A stretch of DNA of 64,000 bases. Source: Caecitellus pseudoparvulus (Eukaryota; Bigyra: Bicosoecida). The stretch's first letter is position 1, and each line of letters begins with the position of its first letter. The stretch is taken from assembly GCA_965644315.1 (NCBI GenBank), contig CBFFRQ010000069.1:1178001-1242000 (forward strand), in the 5' to 3' direction. The position numbers and the translations under genes were made by a program. The notes under the pieces were generated by a model that searched no databases, was not told where the DNA came from, and worked only from the letters and a program-made list of their open reading frames with translations. Positions 54,401-61,406 of this stretch are shown here, in pieces.

Positions 54401-54447
54401 AAGCGTTGACGGTGCAGCGCAGCCAGCGAGCCCAGCAGGGGGTGTAG
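48490..54447 (+). CDS. 1985-residue Sel1-like repeat protein
   Basis: A single exon with ATG at 48490 and TAG at 54445-54447. The ATG follows 'GAGCC'; the frame is open a little further upstream without another ATG. The first 150 residues are Ala/Pro-rich and disordered. A helical block follows ('LAQASKELLDCISGLSKRQVKN') and then a region with no known match. Sel1/TPR-like helices appear at about residues 410-480 ('AIRLWEAAAMQGDALSMLQLA'), 1390-1430 ('AAAWYAIGAGLGNARAANNLG') and 1500-1760 ('AIHWFSMAGDAGEGTALNNLG', 'AEAYYRGAAEAGVAGGIFNYA', 'AACYYLAAACGGDARGLNSLA'). Long Ser/Ala/Gly linkers separate them. Sel1 repeats are protein-interaction scaffolds, as in ER-associated degradation and signalling. 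I see no signal peptide or transmembrane segment, so I infer a soluble scaffold. Confidence 0.85.
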   Translation: MSAAPAAGVGTAPKPGDPPPIQASDEPQDRTLATPGGGAAESKADGPTGSAPPGASAAVAGDAAHTSPAAPGSAGQADPAAHAGPAAAVPAASHSLRQRRAKAAAHSDGERQDAPGRLLVHTRKSVRHSKTTVAEDGTVLVQVEKGGAVEHGDVDLTTFSVPELAQASKELLDCISGLSKRQVKNISSMPELKSLAAKISYFIARYRGTIQGALRAAAEEDEARTASVQVQLATAGAATGGGRGLLRLSAAGQLKASLTDSGVFDVESSSQPAAPVTATAASDIRSSTVGLYVAILNCTTVVRKVGSLMIFADTRMGRDIMFMRTEVANALSTLLAVLPHAPKDGRWPGQGRGGGGASGWPLAWVDTSRVTILGAGVVFPLHIPAEAATQRAAALDLWQGAGGQERRPAQAIRLWEAAAMQGDALSMLQLAHIALHRAHRAQAAVLSADVGTGLDDKVSAMRWLLTAMPLAPCQPAVLTATGQFLAHMVLNKQRAAWASLGPQEGRQTPHANLAWLEGPLGAPRLPLRRAIMQVVRFLADAGNGSHVSLAATLERQEAAAGSEDGAWEGFWSAVLSAAIARGLAALGAHVHGTPGGGFAPNPPPMGGGQFAPLWQFAAWAGVADSWAQTLQSTPAGIDADKVGMGQTDVTHLAVLGAAPTRSDGGMAPLGAGGAALLAAHRRRGVAGGLPGRVGSGSHPTGAGPQPSEVPRFDRTRCLPVRARGMEASPAGEPGTSQWVTSVDRASDRAWQRSATLGSVAAATLPDLSALHLMQDGFEALAQGEQGQSPSQATRGLERRLQTGAGPRESAGSARLMSLASRSRSRALARYYQALVDMEASGPATSVSAPPGGEIPSSGVREFRGLSRLDAASPAAPSSGRSVTSRLSSGRLSGAQEPGRATTPHNGSSLNRRITREASGRSLRSGHGSDAAPLQGMASAGQADPAEDARPPAGGEADATTSGPLGGPSGDTTREAAPSTALADPGNALQLMLESVDVGPDAAHPVHAPAHSRSRRANAAYSAYDAATFTWEAPASKSSAPRASSKTLMARATLARLGAEVEARGLVLHGSAGVSPPGESVAPKPELTTADLEVITDLEHFLHPRPAIIQLLETMCGFNVAAAVSHLWSGAGSGIGLVGADGPMGLSPLKLHMPPDTAQDWISESAHKLAEHLAGPLLPRPVMYGEGAVGCMQPFLYRLSGPATLVAMATRQSLRGYTVTPSAGDTTGLHVHLAMDPGNVDGETAGHYAKSTAAALIDLSASLYDVPSADTSATGHLVDSVPAPPGPGGGPAAVVAATETAARVVFRELQALDDRTEVHIVRSMLTAAALGGGDGAAALNLGGLWNHGIVDVTCASTALVAMQGAATTTSRAGDDGEADSPADSLWLWPPCIPLAAAWYAIGAGLGNARAANNLGALYSAGLLGHRLPAGLLHTVGVLLQHHEGKAPAPPGAGGSPVSRMPQGAFATLVLSLARLQLSMLHRYEPGQAAEWDGVLGASLTPAEAQSEAIHWFSMAGDAGEGTALNNLGVATETGAAGDPGNPFLAEAYYRGAAEAGVAGGIFNYAYMLAQRSRSAPELASAKALLTAAAQRGVPAASFQLGSLLEVEAKALHERMLASAAGHGHGVRPGGPARGEKAHRSYGVSRALATSSHPGHGSAEIQATAQLQRRVSLDALTRQALVAFMGAARGGDAFAALKCGHYFYDAAGVEAPSYETAACYYLAAACGGDARGLNSLACMVEDGKGWLAGPDKLRAEILFRLAAGDSEGAAVLLWELHMIQHSEFEQHSHTAQQQARGAASARSGSSVASTSLTTWRPLAPGSPDRSGSSAQAPASSTAGVICAGDEALPHLPVAVLASLPVPNTQDSNAMMNLYWMYKRRGEALLGDVFALQAQSTRPEGESPAPLGAHVKAAVVAAFKDRPWLAGGDGASEAGDGVRASAAHLEAHWLAEASAYRAEAATWLRAAAARGHRQALTVQRSQRAQQGV

Positions 54448-54506
54448 GCAGCGTGGGCGTGGAATGCACCACGAGTCCCGCCGTGCCGGCCTCGCGCAAT
54501 GTCGGT

Positions 54507-57500
54507 CTACAGCAAGGTCATCCTCCGCGAAGGCCGTCGGCCTCTCCGGCCTGTTGGGCTGGTGCTGCGGTACTGGTCAAGGGACGCTTGCCGTGCGCGG
54601 GTACGCCCGCGTGCCGTGAGAGGGGGGGAGGGAGGTCCCTTTGCATCTGGGTCGACAGCGGGGCGCTCGACACGTTTCGTGACCCCCACCGGGCGGTCTT
54701 TTGCAAGGTTTTTGTGAGCAATGGCATCAGTAGGGAAGATCCCGGTGGTCGGCCGGGCGCCAAACTGGGCTCGGTGCTGTGCTCCTCTGCGTTGCGATTG
54801 CAGCGGGGAGGAAGACAGTCGACGGACCAACGGCACATCCTCGTCATCCACGGAGAAGCGGCGCTTGCTCAGCAGCTCGCTCTCGGATTCATCACCCGGA
54901 AGCAACTGCCTGCTCAATGATGCGTCAGAATCAGGAAGCTCCACCTCGCCGCTCTTGCGCTCCTCGTCTTCGTCAGCGGGTCGCGCAGGCGCAGGGCGGC
55001 TGCAAGTCTGGAGCACAGCCTGTTGAAGCCGCCAAGGCAGCATGCAAAAGAGGCAACCCAGCACGCCTGTCCACACCATGATCACCATCAGCCACTCAGC
55101 TGCACTGACCCACGAGCGCAACAGCTCAGTTTCAGCGCGCTGGCCAGCCGATGGCGTCGCAGCAGGCAACCCCGCAACTTCAGCAGTTGGCTGTGAAGCT
55201 GCAAAGATGCGGACTCTCCACACATCTGATACCCAAAGGAGCCCAGCGTGTACCGTGGCAGTGATAAAAATGAGGCGCATGAGGGCCGCCCGGCGAGAAC
55301 TCTGCAATCGAAGCAATTGCATGCCAGTGGACTGCACGGAGGGTGCAGGCGAGACGCCAGACCTCCACGGCAGGGCAAATACATGCTTCACACTCCTCCC
55401 CACGTCCACCGCCCGGTCCAAGGCATATGGCTTGCCAAACTCGTGCGTGAGCATCAGGACAGTGCAAATCGAGACTGCGAGGAATGCCCTGGAGGACACC
55501 GTGCCAAGCATCGCTGGGAGCAGGGCCAGGCAGCACAAGCAAACGTACAGCGGCAAGGCCCACCACCACATACCGGGGCGGTGCCACGCCCACAAGAAGC
55601 CCCACGCATTCCAGCCAGGGGGCGGGCGTGTGGGAACGCGCGCGGTTGCGACGCGCCCTGCCAACGTGAACGCTGCCGCCTGCACCTCTGATCCGGTCCT
55701 GTAAAGGACCCACAAGACGGCAGCAGGGGCAACCAGAAGGAAAAGCAATGCAGCAATGGAGATTCCTAACAGCGCAGCTCGAATGGGCTCCTCCATGGCA
55801 GAAAAATCGGCGGTTTGTCGCCACACCCCTTGACGATCCTGCACTTGTGGCCACGCGCCAGACGCCAGGGAGCTCAAGCCAAGAGGCACAGCAGTCCACA
55901 CCGCGATGGGGGCCGCCGACGCCACGATGAGATCCATGCGGGCAGTTTGCTGCCCAGCACTGGAAACGCTCGTTTTTGCTGACTTTGCTGCTGGCCAGAG
56001 AAGCGCCAAGCCAAAAGCCATGGCCAAGGTCACGACCACCGCGAGTGCAGGGAATGCCAGGCCAAACACCGTGCGCCCCACAGCGGATTGGGCTTGAGGC
56101 CAAAGGCAAGCCATGGATACGGAGTTTGGAGAAGGGAGAAGCGATGGCACGCCAAACAGGACATCAGGCAGACCAGCTTCATGGAAGGGGTTTGTGCGCA
56201 GGTCTCTGAGGAGCCCATGCAGTTGAAGGTGCACCACCAGGGCAAAGGCCGCGAATGCTGTGAAGGCGTTTGCAGTTGCTGCTGTTGGTCTCCACTTGGC
56301 TGCGCGGTGTGCCAGCACCGCCCCCGCCGCGTCAGAGGCAGCCCAGTGCACGCCCACAACCTCAAGGGCAGCTGCTGCGGCCTCACATTCCTCCATAGAG
56401 CCCAGACGCACTCTCCCTGTGCTTGTCACACTCTTGGCGCGGCTTCGGACTGAAGGTCGCTCCACCAGCTGCACTTTCAGCAGCGCGGTGTACCCTGCCG
56501 CTGCGTACCCTTTATGCCAAGCCACGAGCAAGGCACACACCAGCACAGCACTGAGAAGAAACGCAGCACACAAGTTTAAAATCAACACTTCTGAAGGTGG
56601 GCATGAGCTGCAGGAGCCGTGCACACCAGAGGCTGGCGAGTTGTGCACCCAGCCGGGCTGGCACTCAGCGCACAGCCCCTCGGCACCCCCCGCGTGCCCT
56701 TCAGCGCAGAAGGTGTTCAAGATTATAAGGTCTTGCTGAGTGGATGACAAGTCCAAATCAACAAGCTGTGCACCGACGCCCTGCTCTGGGAGGCTGCGCC
56801 TCGGAAGGCAGGCAAAGGGGTTGGGACAGGGAACTGTTCCCAGATCTGGGACGCCAGTGGCAGTGTCATCTCGAACAGTGATGGAAAAGCCAGCATCCAC
56901 ATGGATGCTACCTCGCGCGCACACCGTGTTGGGAGGGCAGTTTGCACACTCTGACCACGCTTTGCCAGAGAAAGTGCCAGGTGGGCAGACGAGACACACG
57001 CCTGGAGCGTTTGAAGCGCGCAGCGTGGGCGAGGGACCGTACGTGCCAGGGAGACAAGCATCGCAGACGAGCGTCTGTGGGGTGATCGTTTGCAGGGCAA
57101 GGCGGGGTTGAAGGGCCCAACCAGCCGAGCACAAGCACTGCATGCCACTGCTGTCTGACTCCACGCCCTCAGGCCCACTGGAGCAGTGGGGAGCTGACAC
57201 GTTCACCCAGATTTCTTGCGAAGAGTGCGGGCAAGAATGCTTTTCTGAGGTGTTAAAATTAAGGGGCGGCTGAAAAGACAAGTCAATGTTGCTCAAAGGC
57301 AGACGGGGGGGCAGTGCAACGGCAGTCAAGCCCAGTAACAGAGGCGACGGGTCTGCGATGCTGCTCGACACTTGCACCAGGTGCGAAGCATTGAGGCCGA
57401 GCGTAGAACCGAACATGGACTCCAAAGAAGCTGGCGTGGCCAGCTGTACTGCCGTGAATGCAAGTGCGTGAACTCCAGAAGGGCCTTGGCAAGGGCTCCA

Positions 57501-60500
57501 GCTTGAGTTGGCTGCTGGCACAGCCCGAAGCAGAGGAAGAGCAGCCCTGGGAGACACAGGAAAGCCGAATGAATCCCTAGCAAGCACCGCTGCCACGGGC
57601 TCAGCAGCACTGAAGGATGCCGGATTTGTCGGCACCCCAGATGCCAAGATCGGCGCCTTTCTCAAGTCAAAAGGTCCTCGGCGAACGTAAAAAACGCTAC
57701 TTCGCACGCTGGGCCTCCCAGCCCGCGTGGATACAGCCACTGGGACTATGTGAAGCTCTTGGACTCCAGTAAGGGTGTCGTTGGTGACCAATGCAATGGT
57801 GGCTGCGTACGTGCCAAGGGCCGGCATGGTCCCCGCTGAGTACGTGAGCAGAAGAGAAAGCTCCGCTCGAGCGCCTGGCGGAGTATGCAGCGGTGCTACT
57901 GTGTGATCAGGGGGAACGACTTGGCCTGCGAACCTTAAGCCAAGCCAAGGACTAGAAGAAAAGGCAGTCGTTGCTTGAGCAAAGCGAGTGGACGCATTTG
58001 ATGCGGTGCCCGTGCTGCTGCACAGGGGGGGCGGCGCGATCACAGCCCGGACATCAGCCACTTCCGCGTCAAGAGCGGCAGCAAGGATGACTTGCATCGG
58101 ACCCGTGCCTCTGTTGGTGAGGGACACACTGCCTTGAGCTGTAAGCTGGGCTGCCACGGGAGCTCCAGTGTCGGTTGGGGCTGCAAGGCCCTCTATTCTG
58201 ACCTGGAATGGGCACAGAGCCACCGAGGTCACCAAAACTCGAATGTCCACCTCCGATTCTACAGCAGCCCCCGGCACACTGGGTAGCCATACTGCAAGGC
58301 TGCTTTCATGAAGGCCCGCGGACAGCCGGGTAGTGTCTATGCTCAGTGTGAAGCGGGTGGCAGAGAATGGAGCGACAGACAGGGCAACGCAACTGTCCCC
58401 AGGGCTTGCCAGCCCTGGGGCACAGGGCGCACCTGGCGCTGGCTGGAGCCAGCATGCAGCAGCAGCAGGCACAGCCAAAGACACAAGGCCTTGTGCCGCA
58501 CCATCATTTTGAATGGTCAGTGACAAAGGCGACGTGCTAGAAGCGGCGAGCGCATCCAGCGACAGAGACGCAGAAATGCCCCTGGGTGTCAACTGCATGC
58601 TTGGGGACCGGACCTGCACGACAACAGGCACGGCTGCGAGAACGGTTCCCTCCTGTACAGAGGTCACTTCTAACGAAAAGACAAAGACTGCGGAGGGCGG
58701 AAAGGCCGTGAATCCTGGAGACAGAGAAGCTTGGACTTGAATGGGAATGGAGATGATGTTCGTCCCAGTGTCCAACGGGCCAGCGCTTGCCGCAGGAGAC
58801 AGCGATACGACAGGCAAACCGACGAGCGTGTCTGGAGCAATGCCCGAGGCTGACTGTGCGACGGCTTCTGAAGGTGAGTCCGTGCACACTGTGCCCTCCG
58901 GCCCTGTGCAGTACACGTATGCTTTCGACATGGTCATACTCGCATTGAGATGAGAAGAGATGGACCAGGATGCATCTGAGGCCCCGATACGCAAAGTTAA
59001 ATGAAGTTGAGCTGTCATGAGCCCTGCTGACTGATCGCTCTCTGGCACGAGAAGCAGCTGCGGAGGAGACTGTGGCAGCAAGTCAGTGTACCAAACTGTG
59101 CCGCTGGTCCGGTCGCCTGGATCAGGCAGTGGGGAAATGGTCGGCAGGGCGGACGAGGAAGGCAGAGGAGTCTCAGAGGGAGTCGCTGAAGGTGTTGGCG
59201 TGAAGGTTGGAGTTGGGGACACGGAGGCAGTTGGCGAGGCAGTTGGCGTCGCTGAGGGTGAGGGCAATGGCACCACCGCGCACAGGCAAAAGGAAGACCC
59301 GGTTCCTTGAATGCTCCCCATGCTGCAGTTGGACGAGCCGCTGCTCGTGAAGTTGCAGGAAGCGCCACCAGGTGTGCCATCAACGTCCACTTCAGTCAGG
59401 TTCACGACTCTGTCGAAGAATGCGTTTGGAACAGCAGTCAAGTTGGGGTTGTAGGAGAGGTCCAGAAAGGAGAGGTCGTGCAAGTCGTCAAGCAAGTCCA
59501 CGGGAAGGGACCGCAGAGCGTCATTGAAACCAATGGACAGCGCAGTCAGGGAGGTGAGCCCCCGAAACAAGTTGCGGGGCAAATCTGCCAGCTCAGTGTT
59601 GCCCATGATGTTCAGCGAGCGGAGCTGTTGCAGACCATGCAGAAGGTTAGGGGGCAGTGACAGCATGGCTCCATTGAAGATGATTTGCAACACCTCCAAG
59701 TTGACGAGAGGCTGCAGAATGGCAGGGGGCAGAGAGACGAGGGCGGGGTTGAAGGACAGCCTTAGCGTGGTCAACGACGCGAGGCCCGCGAAAGTGTCTG
59801 GGCTCAAGGACACAATGGCGTCATTGTGTGTGATTCGCAGGGACTGGAGGCTCGCCAGGGCTGAAAAGAGGCCCGGAGCGGGCGCTTGCATGCTGGGGTT
59901 GTTGCTCAGGTACAAGAACTTGAGGGAGACCAGGTCCCGAAACAAGCCAACTGGCAGCTGCGACAAGTTTTCGTTTTCCTGGAGTCTGAAGCTTCGAAGC
60001 TCTGTTAAGCCGGCGAGCGTGTCAGGATGCAGGTTGGTCAGGTTGCTGCAGCGGGTGATGCTGAGTGTGCTCAACTGCTGCAGAGAGCTCAAGGCACCGG
60101 CCTCAATCTCGAACAAGGACGGGCTATCCTCGATTACCAGCGCCTGCAGGCCACCCAATCCATCAAAAACACCCGTCTGCAGGCGAGAAAGTGCGGCATT
60201 GTTCTGCAAGTACACGAACGACAGTTGGGGCAAGTTGTCGAATACTCGAGCAGGGAGCTGCTCAAGCGCATGGTTCTGGTGAAAGTAGACATTCGTCAGG
60301 TTGGTCATTCCTGCGAACGCCTGTGGGTGCACAGACTGCACTGAGCAATTGTTGATGAACAGGCTGGCGCCAGGCACACAGCCAGCGCAGGACGTCAGCT
60401 CAGAGCCAGATACGACGCAGCAGTCAGGGCAGCCGGCGGCGGCGCAGGCAAGGCTGCCGAGCACGAGAGCAGTTCGGAGTAAGACGAAAAGGAGGCCTTG

Positions 60501-60521
60501 TTTGGGAGCAGCTAGGCGCAT
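54507..60521 (-). CDS. LRR / Cys-rich / multi-transmembrane receptor-like protein
   Basis: A single-exon protein of 2004 residues with TAG at 54507. I choose ATG 60521 because the next 30 residues form a clear signal peptide ('LLFVLLRTALVLGSLACAAAG'); the frame runs 60 codons further upstream without one. After a Cys-rich cap come about 13 LRRs of 24-25 residues (about 45-375, 'LP...F..L..L..L.L..NP.L'). A mucin-like Ser/Thr/Pro stretch follows (about 420-460) and then several Ig-like beta domains. A Cys-rich ephrin-receptor-like module has 'CDACLPGTYG' and 'CLVCPPGTFSGKAWSECANCP' (nt about 57070-56900). Eight or nine hydrophobic segments fill the last third, starting near 56590, and the tail is basic and Ser-rich. 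I infer a surface receptor or adhesion protein. The fold of the transmembrane part is not identified. Confidence 0.85.
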   Translation of the reverse strand: MRLAAPKQGLLFVLLRTALVLGSLACAAAGCPDCCVVSGSELTSCAGCVPGASLFINNCSVQSVHPQAFAGMTNLTNVYFHQNHALEQLPARVFDNLPQLSFVYLQNNAALSRLQTGVFDGLGGLQALVIEDSPSLFEIEAGALSSLQQLSTLSITRCSNLTNLHPDTLAGLTELRSFRLQENENLSQLPVGLFRDLVSLKFLYLSNNPSMQAPAPGLFSALASLQSLRITHNDAIVSLSPDTFAGLASLTTLRLSFNPALVSLPPAILQPLVNLEVLQIIFNGAMLSLPPNLLHGLQQLRSLNIMGNTELADLPRNLFRGLTSLTALSIGFNDALRSLPVDLLDDLHDLSFLDLSYNPNLTAVPNAFFDRVVNLTEVDVDGTPGGASCNFTSSGSSNCSMGSIQGTGSSFCLCAVVPLPSPSATPTASPTASVSPTPTFTPTPSATPSETPLPSSSALPTISPLPDPGDRTSGTVWYTDLLPQSPPQLLLVPESDQSAGLMTAQLHLTLRIGASDASWSISSHLNASMTMSKAYVYCTGPEGTVCTDSPSEAVAQSASGIAPDTLVGLPVVSLSPAASAGPLDTGTNIISIPIQVQASLSPGFTAFPPSAVFVFSLEVTSVQEGTVLAAVPVVVQVRSPSMQLTPRGISASLSLDALAASSTSPLSLTIQNDGAAQGLVSLAVPAAAACWLQPAPGAPCAPGLASPGDSCVALSVAPFSATRFTLSIDTTRLSAGLHESSLAVWLPSVPGAAVESEVDIRVLVTSVALCPFQVRIEGLAAPTDTGAPVAAQLTAQGSVSLTNRGTGPMQVILAAALDAEVADVRAVIAPPPLCSSTGTASNASTRFAQATTAFSSSPWLGLRFAGQVVPPDHTVAPLHTPPGARAELSLLLTYSAGTMPALGTYAATIALVTNDTLTGVQELHIVPVAVSTRAGRPSVRSSVFYVRRGPFDLRKAPILASGVPTNPASFSAAEPVAAVLARDSFGFPVSPRAALPLLRAVPAANSSWSPCQGPSGVHALAFTAVQLATPASLESMFGSTLGLNASHLVQVSSSIADPSPLLLGLTAVALPPRLPLSNIDLSFQPPLNFNTSEKHSCPHSSQEIWVNVSAPHCSSGPEGVESDSSGMQCLCSAGWALQPRLALQTITPQTLVCDACLPGTYGPSPTLRASNAPGVCLVCPPGTFSGKAWSECANCPPNTVCARGSIHVDAGFSITVRDDTATGVPDLGTVPCPNPFACLPRRSLPEQGVGAQLVDLDLSSTQQDLIILNTFCAEGHAGGAEGLCAECQPGWVHNSPASGVHGSCSSCPPSEVLILNLCAAFLLSAVLVCALLVAWHKGYAAAGYTALLKVQLVERPSVRSRAKSVTSTGRVRLGSMEECEAAAAALEVVGVHWAASDAAGAVLAHRAAKWRPTAATANAFTAFAAFALVVHLQLHGLLRDLRTNPFHEAGLPDVLFGVPSLLPSPNSVSMACLWPQAQSAVGRTVFGLAFPALAVVVTLAMAFGLALLWPAAKSAKTSVSSAGQQTARMDLIVASAAPIAVWTAVPLGLSSLASGAWPQVQDRQGVWRQTADFSAMEEPIRAALLGISIAALLFLLVAPAAVLWVLYRTGSEVQAAAFTLAGRVATARVPTRPPPGWNAWGFLWAWHRPGMWWWALPLYVCLCCLALLPAMLGTVSSRAFLAVSICTVLMLTHEFGKPYALDRAVDVGRSVKHVFALPWRSGVSPAPSVQSTGMQLLRLQSSRRAALMRLIFITATVHAGLLWVSDVWRVRIFAASQPTAEVAGLPAATPSAGQRAETELLRSWVSAAEWLMVIMVWTGVLGCLFCMLPWRLQQAVLQTCSRPAPARPADEDEERKSGEVELPDSDASLSRQLLPGDESESELLSKRRFSVDDEDVPLVRRLSSSPLQSQRRGAQHRAQFGARPTTGIFPTDAIAHKNLAKDRPVGVTKRVERPAVDPDAKGPPSPPLTARGRTRARQASLDQYRSTSPTGRRGRRPSRRMTLL

Positions 60522-61406
60522 GCGAGGCTGAAGTGTCGCTTTCGTGCCGTTGAGTTCGGGCCCACATGTTGGCCATCTGCAACTTCCGAGGCATCCGATG
60601 CCAGCCCCTTCTCCCTGCAGGCCTGCCACGGGCCACATCCGCAGAGGAGCCTGCAAAGCCCGACCTTTCATCACCTCAGTGCAAGGGTGGCCCTCCTTCA
60701 AGCTGTCTGGGAGCAGCGGGGAGCTGGTGTTTCACGTCCGGCGTTTCGGCCGGCACTCAGCTTGTCGCTGTTTGCGAACGTCTTCTTTCGACTGCACTCT
60801 GCCTGGCGATGCAGGCACGCAGGCGAGCCTGTGTAAGACACGCTTGGCGTGAGATCTTGCTCACTCTGCAAGCACGAACTCCCAGCAAAGCCCTTGAGCG
60901 CTGCCATGCAAAGCAGTGCACCACAGCAGCTCGCGAAGGCGGGCGCCTGCGTCAGGTGCAGCTTGCATCCAAGTCGAACAAATGTGTGACTGCTCACACC
61001 GGACACATTGAACATGTTGATTTTGAAATGATGCACTAACTTGTGCATCAGTGCTGTTCACCCGCATGTTTGACGCGACGCTGCAGGCACTGGCCAACAC
61101 ATGCCTACGTCGGGCTTGCCAGCAGAAGTTCGCTACCAGCAAGGAATCCGTGGGTCTCAGGGCACCTCAAACAGGAGAAACAGCCCACTTCAGCCATTCT
61201 ACATGCACCCATACACTTCGATGCCGAACGTTATGCGCAGTGCGGCCCTCCTTCATTGACGGTGTGGGGTGGCTGCGCCGCCACACTCAGGGAAAGCCGC
61301 GCATCCGCCAGGCCAGCCCCAGCACTGCGTCCCGCTCGTGGACGAACCACTGCTGCGCCTTGAGGGGCTATTGGGAGGGCAAGGGTCCTCGACAGGAATC
61401 CCTACT
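60522..61406. other. Divergent region between receptor-like and RecQ-like genes
   Basis: The longest stretch without a supported gene, 885 bp. It has a near-match to the recurrent motif (CAACTTCCGA at 60580-60589, about 60 bp upstream of the receptor-like ATG) and a perfect 8-bp hairpin at 61029-61050. The last part may belong to a longer first exon of the RecQ-like gene, because that frame is open back to about 61269. Confidence 0.45.
61029..61050. repeat. Perfect 8-bp inverted repeat with 6-nt loop
   Basis: TGATGCAC at 61029-61036, loop taactt, then the exact complement GTGCATCA at 61043-61050. An AACATGTT palindrome is about 15 bp to the left (61012-61019). The arrangement resembles the hairpin at 22841-22866 (same loop length and a TGCA in each stem). 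Confidence 0.5.
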
